Source: Natrarchaeobius halalkaliphilus
GTDB lineage: Archaea > Halobacteriota > Halobacteria > Halobacteriales > Natrialbaceae
Assembly: GCF_003841485.1 (NCBI RefSeq)
Contig: NZ_REFY01000003.1
Coordinates: forward strand, 310,001 to 374,000
DNA length: 64,000 nt
Direction: 5' to 3'
Each line of letters starts with the position of its first letter. Position 1 is the stretch's first letter. The notes beneath the pieces are model-generated. The model made no database searches. It was not told the DNA's origin and was given only the letters and a program-made list of their open reading frames with translations. This document shows positions 42,429-51,943 of the stretch, piece after piece. The position numbers and the translations under genes were made by a program.

Positions 42429-43538
42429 TCACTCGAGGACGTCAGCGAGCGCGTCCATCGTCCGGTCGACTCGCTCGAGACGCGCGTTGTGACCCATGTG
42501 TCCGATCCGGAGGACGTCGTCCGCGAGCTCCCCGAGACCCGTTGCGAGGACGATTCCGTGCTCGTCGAGCATCGCCCGCTGGAGCGCTTCGGCCCGCCCG
42601 TCGACTGTGAGCGCCGTCACGGTCGGTGAGGAGTCCGCCGCATCGTCGGGGTACGTCTCGAGGCCGAGCGCCGCGGCCCGTTCTCGACAGCGCGTTGCCG
42701 CCGTCTCGTGGCGCTCGAAGACGGAGTCGATTCCCTCCTCGAGCACCAGATCGGCGGCGGCGTCGAGGCCGGCGAGGTTCGACGTGAGGTGGGTGTACGG
42801 GAACCACTCGTCGTCGACGGCGCCCCGCCAGGGCTCGAGATTCGTGTAGAAGGAGTCGGTTTCGACGGCTTCGATGCGGTTCCAGGCCCGCTCGCTGACC
42901 GAACACACCGTGAGTCCCGGCGGCGCGCTGAAACACTTCTGGCTCGCGCCGAGACAGATGTCGATCTTCTCGGCGGGAACGGGCGTTCCCCCGAGCGAGG
43001 AGACCGCATCGACGATCGAGAGAACGCCGTGGTCGTCGAGAACGTCGAGGATCGGCTCGAGGTCGTTCAGCGTTCCCGTCGGCGTCTCGCAGTGGACCAT
43101 CGTGGCGACATCGTACTCGCCGTCTTCGAGTTCGCTCGCGATGACGTCGGCCGCAAGTGTTTCTCGGGGCGAGACGCCGCAAATGAGTGCCTCCGCGCCG
43201 GTCGCCTCGACGAACTCCGCGAACCCGTCGCCGTACAACCCGTTCGACAGACACAGCACGCGGTCGTCGGGTCCCACCAGCGAGTCGACGGCCGCCTCGA
43301 GGCCGAGGATTCCCTCGCCGCCGAGAACCAGCAGGTCCAGCTCCGAGTCGGGGCCGCGGTCGACGGCCTCGCTCGAATCCGCCCGAAAGATCGCTTCGAG
43401 CTTCGCCGTCAGTTCCCGGTACTCCTCGAAGAATTCGGGCTCAACGTCGGGGTTCGGCATCGGTTCGGCCATCCGGTCGCGAACTGCTTCGGGGACCTCG
43501 GTCGGTCCCGGCGTCATCCGCAATCGATCGGTCGTCAT
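42429..43538 (-). CDS. Class V aminotransferase (alanine/serine-glyoxylate aminotransferase-like)
   Basis: The 369-residue product is a fold-type I PLP enzyme of the alanine-glyoxylate/serine-glyoxylate group: N-terminal MTPGPTEVPEAV, VHCETPTGTLNDLEPI, DAVSSLGGTPV and the PLP lysine in LGASQKCFSAPPG. The ATG at 43538 (MTTDRLRMTPG) is chosen over a longer arginine-rich frame. It may transaminate glyoxylate to glycine, which would connect to SHMT and glycine cleavage, or act with another amino donor; sequence does not decide. It is 78 bp upstream of the GGR-family gene in the same direction. Confidence 0.88.
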   Translation of the reverse strand: MTTDRLRMTPGPTEVPEAVRDRMAEPMPNPDVEPEFFEEYRELTAKLEAIFRADSSEAVDRGPDSELDLLVLGGEGILGLEAAVDSLVGPDDRVLCLSNGLYGDGFAEFVEATGAEALICGVSPRETLAADVIASELEDGEYDVATMVHCETPTGTLNDLEPILDVLDDHGVLSIVDAVSSLGGTPVPAEKIDICLGASQKCFSAPPGLTVCSVSERAWNRIEAVETDSFYTNLEPWRGAVDDEWFPYTHLTSNLAGLDAAADLVLEEGIDSVFERHETAATRCRERAAALGLETYPDDAADSSPTVTALTVDGRAEALQRAMLDEHGIVLATGLGELADDVLRIGHMGHNARLERVDRTMDALADVLE

Positions 43539-43632
43539 ACTGCAATCGGAGGCCGCCGTGACGATAAATCCCAGAGACCGACCATGACGGCGCATCCCGT
43601 CGTCGCATCGGCTACAGCGACCGGGGTTTCCC

Positions 43633-44286
43633 TCACCGTCGACGAAGCGTACCCCGGACGAACGGTCGCACGGGAAAGATTCCGAACCTCAGCCGCTCGA
43701 TTTCGACGACGGAGAAGGCGTCGTGGGAGACGAACCGGGGGATCGTCTCGCGGTTCAACTGACAGCCACCAGCTGCCCGCTTCCAGAGCGGATTCAGAAG
43801 GTCCTGTCCCGACCCGCGCCAGCCGTCGGCGCGAACGTGCTCCAGAAACCGGAACTCGCCCCCGGGTTTCAAGACGCGAGCGGCCTCCGCGAGCGCGGCG
43901 TCGGGGTCCTCGATGGTACAGAAAACGAGCGAAGCGAGGACGACGTCGACGCTCTCGTCGGGGTAGGGAAGCGACTCGGCGCGGGCGCTCCGGAGGTCGA
44001 CCGGGAATCCGCGCTCGCGGGCGGCGCTCTCCGCTCGAGTTCGCATGTGCGGGTCGGGTTCGATCGCGTGGTACTCGATGTCCGTCCCGGCGGCGGCCGC
44101 GTACGGGAACATCGCGCCGTCGCCGGCCCCGATCTCGAGGACGCGACCGGAGAGCGCTCGCGTGAGATACTCCCGGTGCGATCGGAGGAGCCACGACTGG
44201 GGAACCCGATCGTAGATCGCGGCGAAGACGGGATGTGAGATCTCGCGGTCGTCTCGAGGCGTCTCCTGCGTGCTCCGTTCGCTCAT
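43633..44286 (-). CDS. Class I SAM-dependent methyltransferase (Methyltransf_11 type)
   Basis: The 217-residue product has the SAM motif VLEIGAGDGAMFPYAA, the acidic residue in YHAIEPDPHM, the DVVLASLVFCTIEDP motif and VLKPGGEFRFLEHV, typical of small-molecule methyltransferases. A tail with CQLNRETIP resembles METTL7/phospholipid-type relatives. The ATG at 44286 is chosen; a longer open frame upstream runs through the presumed promoter. Substrate unknown. Confidence 0.85.
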   Translation of the reverse strand: MSERSTQETPRDDREISHPVFAAIYDRVPQSWLLRSHREYLTRALSGRVLEIGAGDGAMFPYAAAAGTDIEYHAIEPDPHMRTRAESAARERGFPVDLRSARAESLPYPDESVDVVLASLVFCTIEDPDAALAEAARVLKPGGEFRFLEHVRADGWRGSGQDLLNPLWKRAAGGCQLNRETIPRFVSHDAFSVVEIERLRFGIFPVRPFVRGTLRRR

Positions 44287-44344
44287 AGGTGAGCTATCCG
44301 CCCGCGGCGGGTAATCGTTTCCCCGTGCGGTCCTGATCGGTATC

Positions 44345-44361
44345 ACTTTGAAAATCAAAGT
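44345..44361. promoter_or_regulatory. Inverted repeat ACTTTG-AAAAT-CAAAGT between divergent genes
   Basis: Perfect 6-bp arms around AAAAT, flanked by near-symmetric TATC/TATA. It is centred about 65 bp upstream of the methyltransferase start and about 165 bp upstream of the phosphoribosyltransferase start, and a TATA-like ACTATATAG (44385-44393) follows on the plus side. A dimeric regulator site is inferred. Confidence 0.4.
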
Positions 44362-44518
44362 ATAGGGATAGAGTGACCAGAGAGACTATATAGAGGATTT
44401 GACCGGCTTTGCTTTCCTTCGAATTCGTACGCGGTCCGATATCCATCACCGCCGGTGTGCCACGGCGGCCGTCGTGTGCTACCCAAATCCATAGTAGCTG
44501 GCGGTCGTATCGGACGCC

Positions 44519-45142
44519 ATGTTCGAGGACAGAGCGGACGCCGGCGACCGACTCGCGGCGGAACTCGAGCGACGCGGCCTCGAGGCCGACGTCGTCCTCG
44601 GGATCCCGCGCGGCGCGTTGCCCGTGGCAAAACCGGTCGCGAACGCGCTCGAGGCCGACCTGGATATCGTGGTCGCACGAAAGATGGGGGCACCGGGTAA
44701 CCCCGAACTCGCCCTCGGTGCGGTCGCGAGCGACGGCACCGTCTGGCGAAACGACGCGCTCATCGATCAACTGGACGTCTCGGAGGCGTACGTAGAGGAC
44801 GTCCGGACGATGGAGGCCGACAACGCTCGGGAAAAGCTGGCGCGGTACCGCGAGACGGACGAACTACCCGATCTCGCGGGTGCTCGAGTGGTCGTCGTCG
44901 ACGACGGCGTCGCGACCGGCGCGACGGCGACGGCCTGCCTTCGACAGATACGCGAGGCCGACGCGGCGTCGCTCGTGCTGGCGGTACCCGTCGGTTCGCC
45001 CAGCGCCGTCGACTCGCTGAGGAGCGAAGCCGACGACGTCGTCGCGCTTCGAACGCCGGAGAACTTCCGCGCGGTCGGGCAGTTCTATCGAACCTTTGGA
45101 CAGGTGAGCGACGCGGACGCGATCGACTACCTCGAGAGCTGA
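44519..45142 (+). CDS. Phosphoribosyltransferase-domain protein
   Basis: The 207-residue product has the PRPP-binding motif VVVVDDGVATGATATA, N-terminal VVLGIPRGALPVAKPVA and the flexible-loop region ARKMGAPGNPELALGAV. It is of the type found as stand-alone or erythromycin-esterase-fused PRT proteins; the nucleobase or other acceptor is not evident, and some members may not be true transferases. It diverges from the methyltransferase gene and is convergent with gdh. Confidence 0.84.
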   Translation: MFEDRADAGDRLAAELERRGLEADVVLGIPRGALPVAKPVANALEADLDIVVARKMGAPGNPELALGAVASDGTVWRNDALIDQLDVSEAYVEDVRTMEADNAREKLARYRETDELPDLAGARVVVVDDGVATGATATACLRQIREADAASLVLAVPVGSPSAVDSLRSEADDVVALRTPENFRAVGQFYRTFGQVSDADAIDYLES

Positions 45143-45197
45143 TCGAAACGGGACTGTCGTCCACGGGATCGGTTTCGCCCGTCCCATCGAGCCCGTC

Positions 45198-46511
45198 TCA
45201 GGGCCAGAGCCCACGCATTTCGTGGGCTTCGTCGATTCGCGAGAGGGCAACGACGTACGCGCCGTCGCGCCAGGTGACGTCGCGGCGGTCGACTTCCTCG
45301 CGAACGACGTTCCAGGCGCGGACCATCTCCGACTCGAGTTCCGTGGTGACCTCCTCCAGCGTCCACCGCCGGCGGTTGATATCCTGGAGCCACTCGAAGT
45401 AGCTGACCGTCACGCCGCCGGCGTTGGCGAGGATGTCCGGAATCACCGGAATCTCGCGCTCTTCGAAGATTGCACTCGCGGCGAACGTCGTCGGGCCGTT
45501 CGCGCCCTCGACGACGAGGTCCGCTCGGACGTCGTCCGCGTTGTCCGCGGTGAGGACGTTGCCGACGGCCGCCGGGATCAGAACGTCGACGTCCAGTGCG
45601 AGCAGTTCCTCGTTCGAAAGCCGAGTCACGTCGCTGTTCTCGGTGGCGTAGCGCGTGACCGCCTCGGGTTCTTCGTCGTGACCGGGGATCGCCCCGACGT
45701 CGAACCCGTCCGCATCGTAGATCGCGCCGTTGACGTCGCTGATGGAGACGATCGTCGCCCCCCACTCCTGGAGCAGGCGAGCGGCGTTCGCACCGACGCT
45801 GCCGAAGCCCTGGACCGCGACGGTCGTCTCCGAGAGGGGCCGGTCGTAGTAGTCACAGGTCTCACGCGTGACGATGGCGACGCTCCGTCCCGGCGCTTCT
45901 TCCCGGCCGTGTGAGCCGCCGATGACCGGCGGCTTGCCGGTGACGACGCCGGGGATGGTTTCGCCCTCTTGCATGCTGTAGGCGTCCATGATCCAGGCCA
46001 TCGTCTGTGGGTCCGTTCCCATATCCGGTGCGGGAATGTCCCTCGTCGGTCCGATCACGTCTCGGATCTCCTGGGTGAACCGCCGGGTGAGTCGCTCGCG
46101 TTCGCCCTCGCTGAGCGATTTAGGATCGACGACGATCCCCCCTTTGGCCCCGCCGAAGGGGAGATCCATCACGGCACACTTCCAGGTCATCCACATCGAT
46201 AGCCCGACGCATTCGTCTCGAGTGACGTCGGGGTGGTACCGGAGCCCGCCTTTGTAGGGACCCCGAACGCTGTCGTGTTGGGCACGGTAGCCCGTAAACA
46301 TCTCGACGGTTCCGTCGTCGCGTTCGAGCGGGACCGTCACCTCGTGGACCGTCGTCGGATGGCGGAGTCGCTCGCGGACGGCGTCTCCGAGTTCGAGGTG
46401 TGAACTGCCCCGAGAAAGCTGTCGTCGCGCGGTCTCGAGGGCGCTTTCGGCCGCTCCGTTCGAAGAGCGCCGTTGCTCTTTTGCCGGAGGAGACTGCTGA
46501 TCCGATTCCAT
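45198..46511 (-). CDS. gdhB: Glutamate dehydrogenase (Glu/Leu/Phe/Val family)
   Basis: The 437-residue product has the catalytic region [20 protein letters not shown], the [13 protein letters not shown] hinge and the dinucleotide motif [15 protein letters not shown]. The fold-typical C-terminus ([19 protein letters not shown]) is complete. It interconverts glutamate and 2-oxoglutarate plus ammonia and so can assimilate the ammonia released by glycine and threonine breakdown. Haloarchaea often have several paralogues; cofactor preference is not clear. The ATG at 46511 lies 2 bp after the stop of a tiny zinc-ribbon gene, so the two are cotranscribed. Confidence 0.93.
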   Translation of the reverse strand: MESDQQSPPAKEQRRSSNGAAESALETARRQLSRGSSHLELGDAVRERLRHPTTVHEVTVPLERDDGTVEMFTGYRAQHDSVRGPYKGGLRYHPDVTRDECVGLSMWMTWKCAVMDLPFGGAKGGIVVDPKSLSEGERERLTRRFTQEIRDVIGPTRDIPAPDMGTDPQTMAWIMDAYSMQEGETIPGVVTGKPPVIGGSHGREEAPGRSVAIVTRETCDYYDRPLSETTVAVQGFGSVGANAARLLQEWGATIVSISDVNGAIYDADGFDVGAIPGHDEEPEAVTRYATENSDVTRLSNEELLALDVDVLIPAAVGNVLTADNADDVRADLVVEGANGPTTFAASAIFEEREIPVIPDILANAGGVTVSYFEWLQDINRRRWTLEEVTTELESEMVRAWNVVREEVDRRDVTWRDGAYVVALSRIDEAHEMRGLWP

Positions 46512-46513
46512 CG

Positions 46514-46654
46514 CTACTCGATCGGTGTCCGTCGATTACGCATGTCCGCGCCGCATTTCGGGCACGAACCCGGCGCCGTGGCGTGGACGACGGTTCCACA
46601 ACTGAAGCACTCGTACGCTGATTCCGCCTCGGGATCGAGTTGAACGTCTTTCAT
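46514..46654 (-). CDS. 46-residue rubrerythrin-like zinc-ribbon protein
   Basis: Reading the minus strand from the ATG at 46654 gives a 46-residue protein with two CxxC knuckles, [10 protein letters not shown] and [13 protein letters not shown], 12 residues apart: a rubredoxin/rubrerythrin-like zinc ribbon common as a stand-alone small protein in haloarchaea. It ends with TAG at 46514, only 2 bp before the gdhB start codon, so it is the first gene of a two-gene operon. Function is unknown; control of or partnership with the dehydrogenase is inference. AT-rich TATA-like sequence lies around 46690-46715. Confidence 0.82.
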   Translation of the reverse strand: MKDVQLDPEAESAYECFSCGTVVHATAPGSCPKCGADMRNRRTPIE

Positions 46655-46766
46655 GGGTACTACGACGAGCGAATCGGAAGCGATGTTCGTCGCATTTAGG
46701 AATATTAGGTATATTATGATGAGACTGTCCGTTCACTATCTAGCGTTAGATAATCAGACCGGTTCA

Positions 46767-49751
46767 CTATTCAACCCTACTTGCGATCGTCGCCTCGACG
46801 CCGATCTCTTCGAAGAGCAACTCGAGGAGCTTTCGTTCGACGGTCCGGACGTGGCGATAGAACGCGGCCGGAGAGATCTCGAGCGCCTCCGCGACGTCCT
46901 CGCCCGAGCACCCTCGCGGCGACTCGAAGTAGCCGCTGTAGTATGCGAGTTGGACGACCTCGAGCTGTCGGTCCGTCAGCCGCTCGATCACCTTCGACCG
47001 AACGTCCTGCGACGTCGCCCGGTCGACGGACTGCTTCGACCTGAGGTCGGCGTTCGAAAAGCACCGCGAGACGAGATCCGCACTCCCCCTGTCGTCGACC
47101 GCGCTCGGAACGTCGACGACGACTCGCGTGCTCGACGGCGTCGCGTCGACGCGTTGCAACACGATGCCGTGATCTGCGAGACGAAGCGCGAGAAACGGCG
47201 GTGACAGCAGGAGGCGGACCGTCCCACCGCCCGTGGTGGTACCCTCACCGGCGGCGTCCGGTCGGCCGCCGCTGACGATCTGGGCGTCCTCGACGGCGAC
47301 GAGCTCTCTCGCCGCGTCGACGACGGTCGAGACGGGCGCTCCCTCGACGGTGGCGAAGACGGTTGCGCCGCCCTCGTGCTGGCGAACGCCGCCGTCGAAG
47401 GAGATCGTACAACCGGACCGCTCGGCCAGCCGCGAGAAGACGAAGCTCTCGTCGGCGACGTCGAACTCGAGGCGCGTTCGCGAACTCGAAAGCAGCGCGG
47501 TCTTCCGTTCGACCGCCGCGACCGCGGATGCGATCGTCTCGCCCAGCTCCTCGAAGACGGCTCGAGTGACCTCGCCGAACGCGTCCGGACGGTCGGCGTA
47601 GACTGTCAGGACCCCGTAGGTGAACTCGTCGTAGGACAGCGATACGGCGAGTGCGGACTGGTACTCGCGGGCGAGCGCCTCCCTTCGCCAGCGATCTGCG
47701 CGCAGCCCGTCGGCGACGTTCCCAACGCTAGTGACTCCGCCGCCGATCGCCGACCTGACCGCTGGCTCGCGGCCCGCCGCCGAGATCTCGGAGCCCGACC
47801 GAAGGTCGTCCTGGCTGGCGATCGAAAGCGAGACGCTGTCGAGATACTCCTTTCCGCGGCTCGTTCCGCCGTGAGCGCGGGGCTCTAAGCGTTCGGTGGC
47901 GGTGTCGATCGTTCCGATCCAGGCGAACGAAAACCGATCGGCCGTCGTCAGCCGTTCACAGACGGCCCGTTCGATCTCGGCTCGAGTCTCGGCCCGGACG
48001 AGCGCGCCGTCGATCTCGCGAATGAGTTCGTTGATCCGGTTGAGCCGGGAGAGCTGCCGGTTCCGTCGCTTGAGCTCACGGTCTCGTTCGCGCAGCGTTC
48101 GATCCCGCTCGACGCGATCGAGGGCGGCTTCGGCCGTGGCCGCGAGGAGATCGGTCAACTCCCGGGAGAGCTCGTCGAACTCCTCAGCGTTCGCGGATCC
48201 GGCGACGAACACCCCGTGGTCACCCAGCGGAACGAACGCCGCACTCCGGACGTCACTCGTCGGGTCCCCCTCCATCGGTGATCCGGCCGTTCCGAGGAAC
48301 CGGCTCTCGCCCGCGACGAAGACCTCGCTCGGAACGGTCCCGTCTCCGGTGTGGTGCGTCGAGAGCGGGCCGTGGAGCGACGCCATTCCCGGCGAGCGAG
48401 CGGCCGGCCGCAACACGTTTTCGTCCGTATCGAACAGGTAGGCGGCGCTCGCATCGAGGTCGAGCACGTCCGTCGCGTCCTCGACGACGAGGCTCGCGAT
48501 CTCCTGGTCGGTTTCCGCGTACAGCAGTTCTCGCGTCGATCGGTGAAGCGCCGTCAGTGCCTCCTCGCGTCGCTTTCGCTTCGTGATGTCTCGACAGCTA
48601 TAAAGCGTCGTTCCGTCCTGAATCGACACCTGCCTGACGTTGACCAGCAGGGTGTGCTCTCGTCCCGCCTTGTCGGTCGCCGTACACTCGATGTTGGTCA
48701 GAACGCCCGCCGCGGCGAGTTCGTCCGGATCGAAAAGCGCGGGCTCGAGTAACTCGTCGATCGTCTCCATCTCGCGAATCTCGTCGTCGTCGTAGCCGAA
48801 GATGAAGTGGACGTTCGGGCAGACGTACGTGAACCCACCGTCGTCGTCGGTGACGAGGACCGTATCGGTCATGTTGTTGAGCGTCACCCGGTGAAGCTCC
48901 TCCGAGTCGCGTAGTTCGGCTTCGAGGCGCGCCCGATCGGTGCCGTCGACCGCCCGCGCGAGCAGCGAAACGACGGCTCCAGACTCGTCGCGAACGGGCC
49001 GGATCGTCACCTCGAGTATCCCCGAGTCGTCACGGTCCGGCGTCGAGCGCCGGAGGTCCCGACGGACGACGTCGCCGCCGGCCGCCGCCTCGACCGCATC
49101 GGTGATCGTCCCTCGTCGCTCACGGCCGTCCTCCCACCAGGGAATCCGTTCGAACGAACGACCGCGGAGGTCGCCCGGGTCCACACGGAGCGTCTCGTGG
49201 ACCGCCTCGTTCGCTCGCTCGACGACCCCATCCGGATCGAGCAGCCACCAGTACGTCTCCGGATCGTCGAACAGTGCGGAGAACCCGCGTGCCCGCGACC
49301 GGCACAGGTGTCGTTCTCGCCCGTCCTCGATCGCCCGTTCGACGGCCCCCTCGAGATCGTCAGCACGTCGATCCGCGGGAACGTAGGCCGCTACTCCGGC
49401 GGCGACCGACTCGCTCGCCAGCAGTTCATCGCCCGCAGCCGGCGCGAACACCACCGGGACGCACGGCCGACGATCGCGGATCGTCTCGAGCAGCTCGAGG
49501 CCGCTTCCGTCCTCGATGTGGTGGGCCGCCACGACGCAGCCGACCGACCGGTCGAAAGCCGTCACGGCGTAGTCGGCCGTTCGGTCTGAAAGCTCCTCGA
49601 GCGCCCCGTCCACGCTCGAGACGGCGGTCACGGTCCCGACGAGTCCGCCCCCGGTTTCGCCGTCGAGAACGTTCGAGATGGGCGTCACGTTTTCGTCCGC
49701 GTCACCCTCGACGACGAGGAGATGTACGTCGCGGATCGGTGCCGGTTCCAT
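46767..49751 (-). CDS. Bacterio-opsin activator-like sensor-regulator (receiver-like, PAS, GAF, HTH_10)
   Basis: The 994-residue soluble product has, in order: an N-terminal receiver-like domain (about 8-145), PAS (about 160-270), a second PAS (about 285-395, with TYVCPNVHFIFGYDDDEI and CRDITKRKRREE), GAF (about 400-545), a second GAF (about 580-735), a Bat-associated domain (about 745-890) and a C-terminal HTH_10 (about 930-985) with LTDRQLEVVQLAYYSGYFESP and SGEDVAEALEISPAAFYRHV. It should sense small ligands, redox or light-linked signals and activate transcription. Targets are unknown; bop-like genes are absent here. The receiver lacks an obvious canonical phospho-Asp motif, so it may be degenerate. 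Confidence 0.92.
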   Translation of the reverse strand: MEPAPIRDVHLLVVEGDADENVTPISNVLDGETGGGLVGTVTAVSSVDGALEELSDRTADYAVTAFDRSVGCVVAAHHIEDGSGLELLETIRDRRPCVPVVFAPAAGDELLASESVAAGVAAYVPADRRADDLEGAVERAIEDGRERHLCRSRARGFSALFDDPETYWWLLDPDGVVERANEAVHETLRVDPGDLRGRSFERIPWWEDGRERRGTITDAVEAAAGGDVVRRDLRRSTPDRDDSGILEVTIRPVRDESGAVVSLLARAVDGTDRARLEAELRDSEELHRVTLNNMTDTVLVTDDDGGFTYVCPNVHFIFGYDDDEIREMETIDELLEPALFDPDELAAAGVLTNIECTATDKAGREHTLLVNVRQVSIQDGTTLYSCRDITKRKRREEALTALHRSTRELLYAETDQEIASLVVEDATDVLDLDASAAYLFDTDENVLRPAARSPGMASLHGPLSTHHTGDGTVPSEVFVAGESRFLGTAGSPMEGDPTSDVRSAAFVPLGDHGVFVAGSANAEEFDELSRELTDLLAATAEAALDRVERDRTLRERDRELKRRNRQLSRLNRINELIREIDGALVRAETRAEIERAVCERLTTADRFSFAWIGTIDTATERLEPRAHGGTSRGKEYLDSVSLSIASQDDLRSGSEISAAGREPAVRSAIGGGVTSVGNVADGLRADRWRREALAREYQSALAVSLSYDEFTYGVLTVYADRPDAFGEVTRAVFEELGETIASAVAAVERKTALLSSSRTRLEFDVADESFVFSRLAERSGCTISFDGGVRQHEGGATVFATVEGAPVSTVVDAARELVAVEDAQIVSGGRPDAAGEGTTTGGGTVRLLLSPPFLALRLADHGIVLQRVDATPSSTRVVVDVPSAVDDRGSADLVSRCFSNADLRSKQSVDRATSQDVRSKVIERLTDRQLEVVQLAYYSGYFESPRGCSGEDVAEALEISPAAFYRHVRTVERKLLELLFEEIGVEATIASRVE

Positions 49752-49801
49752 TCGGCGGCTCTACAGCGTCGGCACCATAGAATCCATCGGTCTCGAGACC
49801 A

Positions 49802-50530
49802 TCACGCCTCGCCGTAGACCGGGACCGCTGCACCGCTCGTCACGGACGCGCCGTCGCTACAGAGAAACGCCATGACGTCCGCGATCTCGCCGGGATCGAC
49901 CCACTCGTCGTGATCCGAGTCGGGCATCATCTCTCGATTCATCGGCGTATCGATCACGCTCGGCATCACGCAGTTTGCCCGGACCGTCCCCCGGTTTTCG
50001 GCGGCGATCGTCTCCGTCAACAGCCGGATTCCGGCTTTCGTGATCCGGTACGGACCGTCGCCTTCCCCACCCTCGAGCGAGGAGCGAGCGCTGACGCTGA
50101 CGATCGATCCCGCCGACTCCTGTAGGTGTGAGAGCGCGTGTTTCGATGCGAGAAACGCCGTCGTCAGATTGACGTCGACCAGCATCTCGAACTCCTCGAG
50201 GTCGGTCTCCGCGATCGGATCGCCGCCCCGCCAGGTGCCGGCGATGTTGAGAAGGTGATCGATTCGGCCGTGATCGTCGACGATCTCTGAGACGACCGAC
50301 TCGACGTCCCCTTCGTCCGTCAGGTCGGCTTCGTAGAACTCGGTATCCGGTCCGAGATCGTCCTCGAGCAGGCTCTCGTCGTCATCGGGAGCGACCACGT
50401 CGACGGCACAAACCGTTGCGCCAGCCGATCGAAACCGATCGAGGGCGGCACTCCCGAGCGCTCCACTCGCTCCGGTAACGATCGCGACGGATCCGTCGAA
50501 GTCGACGTCGAACGCGTTCACTGCGGACAT
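49802..50530 (-). CDS. Short-chain dehydrogenase/reductase
   Basis: The 242-residue product has the cofactor motif VTGASGALGSAA, the NIAG motif (LLNIAGTW), catalytic Ser in VSVSARSS and YRITKAG (Tyr-x-x-x-Lys). The acidic residue after beta-2 (VDVVAPDD) suggests NAD rather than NADP. The ATG at 50530 is used because the extra 16 codons upstream have no homologous counterpart. Substrate unknown. It is downstream of a response-regulator gene in the same direction. Confidence 0.88.
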   Translation of the reverse strand: MSAVNAFDVDFDGSVAIVTGASGALGSAALDRFRSAGATVCAVDVVAPDDDESLLEDDLGPDTEFYEADLTDEGDVESVVSEIVDDHGRIDHLLNIAGTWRGGDPIAETDLEEFEMLVDVNLTTAFLASKHALSHLQESAGSIVSVSARSSLEGGEGDGPYRITKAGIRLLTETIAAENRGTVRANCVMPSVIDTPMNREMMPDSDHDEWVDPGEIADVMAFLCSDGASVTSGAAVPVYGEA

Positions 50531-50603
50531 ACGACACACTGCGACGGCCGAACGGATCAATTGCGGGGCTGCGTTCACCGGGACGCGACGATCGGAACGC
50601 CGC

Positions 50604-51098
50604 TCAGGGAACGCTCGATGGCAGGCTCGCTCGTTCGAACCAGAACGCGACGACGGCGTCCGCGATCGCGGCGTACTCGTCGGGATCGGTTGGCTTCGTG
50701 AGATAGGCGTTCGCCGCGAGTTCGTAACTCTCGAGGACGTCCTCGGAAGCGGTCGAACTCGTCAACACTAGCACGGGCAGGCGCGTGAACGCAGAATCGG
50801 CCTTGATCGTTCTCAGGAACTCGAAGCCGTCCATTCCCGGCATGTTGAGATCGAGCAAGACGAGGTCCGGGACGGTGGCCGGATCCTCGTCGCGCCGCTT
50901 CCGGAGCACCTCGAGCGCCTCGTCTCCGCTGGTCGTGACCGACAGCGTGACCTCGTTCGAGTGCGCCTCGAACGCCTCCTCCGTGAGCCGTGCATCTCCC
51001 GGGTTATCCTCGACGAGCAGGATGTCGATCGGCGCTTCGATGCGACTGTTCACCGATCGGTCACCCCGATCGACATCGGTGGAGGGAACTGCGATCAA
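50604..51098 (-). CDS. Stand-alone response regulator receiver (Rcp1-like)
   Basis: The 164-residue product is a single receiver domain: acidic pair in LLVEDNPGD (about 30-31), phospho-acceptor Asp83 in LLDLNMPGMDG, Ser/Thr in LTSSTASED and Lys135 in LTKPTDP. There is no output domain, so it acts through a partner histidine kinase or protein, which is not in the window. A GTG 15 codons downstream (51053) is a possible alternative start. Confidence 0.9.
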   Translation of the reverse strand: MIAVPSTDVDRGDRSVNSRIEAPIDILLVEDNPGDARLTEEAFEAHSNEVTLSVTTSGDEALEVLRKRRDEDPATVPDLVLLDLNMPGMDGFEFLRTIKADSAFTRLPVLVLTSSTASEDVLESYELAANAYLTKPTDPDEYAAIADAVVAFWFERASLPSSVP

Positions 51099-51279
51099 TC
51101 ATTGGACAACGTAACCGTGTGGGTGTAGTTCCCTCGTCGGTTTAAACGTACGTACTACAGTATTTGGAACCGGCCACCGTCGACGCGGAAACTGCCCGTC
51201 GAGGCGAACCCGGCGATCGCATCCGTTCTCGAGAGCCGTCCGACATTATAAGCGTTCTCGAGCACATGATACGGATCGA

Positions 51280-51939
51280 ATGCGTCTGATCGCCCATCGA
51301 GGATTCGCCGCAACCGCACCCGAGAACACGATCGCCGCCGTGAAATCGGCCGCCGAACACGCTGACGCCGTCGAGTTCGACGTCCGGCGATGCGGTTCCG
51401 GCGAACTCGTCGTGATCCACGACGAAACCCTAGAGCGCGTCACCGGGAGTGAGGGGACAGTCGCAGACAGCAGCCTGGAGGAGCTGAGGACCAGATCGGT
51501 CCTCGGCTCCGGCGAGCGAATCCCGACCCTAGAAGAGATGCTCGCCGTCGTTCCCACGGACACCGAGATCAATCTCGAGATGAAAGATCACGACATCGCA
51601 GCCGACGTCCTCGAGGCCCTGGAGGGCGTAGATAACCGCGTCGTCGTCACCTCCTTCCTCTCCCCCGAGCTTCGAACGATCACCGACCTCGATCGTTCAC
51701 AGCCGACCGGACTGCTCGTCAACCGCCGACTCGAGACGCCCGTGACGACGGCGGTCGAACTCGGCTGTGACGTCATCGGTGCGAACTACTGGCGCTGTCT
51801 GGGGACCCGGCTCGTGCCCCGAGCGAAGTCCGTCGACCTCGAGATTCACGCGTGGTCGATCGAGCGACGCCTGACGGCGATAGTGCTCGGACTGCGCGGC
51901 GTCGACTGCGTCTCTGCGGACCGGCCGATTCGGATCTAG
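51280..51939 (+). CDS. Glycerophosphodiester phosphodiesterase
   Basis: The 219-residue product is a GDPD TIM-barrel enzyme with the catalytic and metal residues in IAHRGFAATAPENT, VEFDVR and VVIHDETLERVT, INLEMK, and WSIERRLTA. No signal peptide is present, so it is cytoplasmic. It hydrolyses glycerophosphodiesters to glycerol phosphate and alcohol. It is convergent with the dUTPase-fold gene 4 bp away. Confidence 0.92.
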   Translation: MRLIAHRGFAATAPENTIAAVKSAAEHADAVEFDVRRCGSGELVVIHDETLERVTGSEGTVADSSLEELRTRSVLGSGERIPTLEEMLAVVPTDTEINLEMKDHDIAADVLEALEGVDNRVVVTSFLSPELRTITDLDRSQPTGLLVNRRLETPVTTAVELGCDVIGANYWRCLGTRLVPRAKSVDLEIHAWSIERRLTAIVLGLRGVDCVSADRPIRI

Positions 51940-51943
51940 CCGG

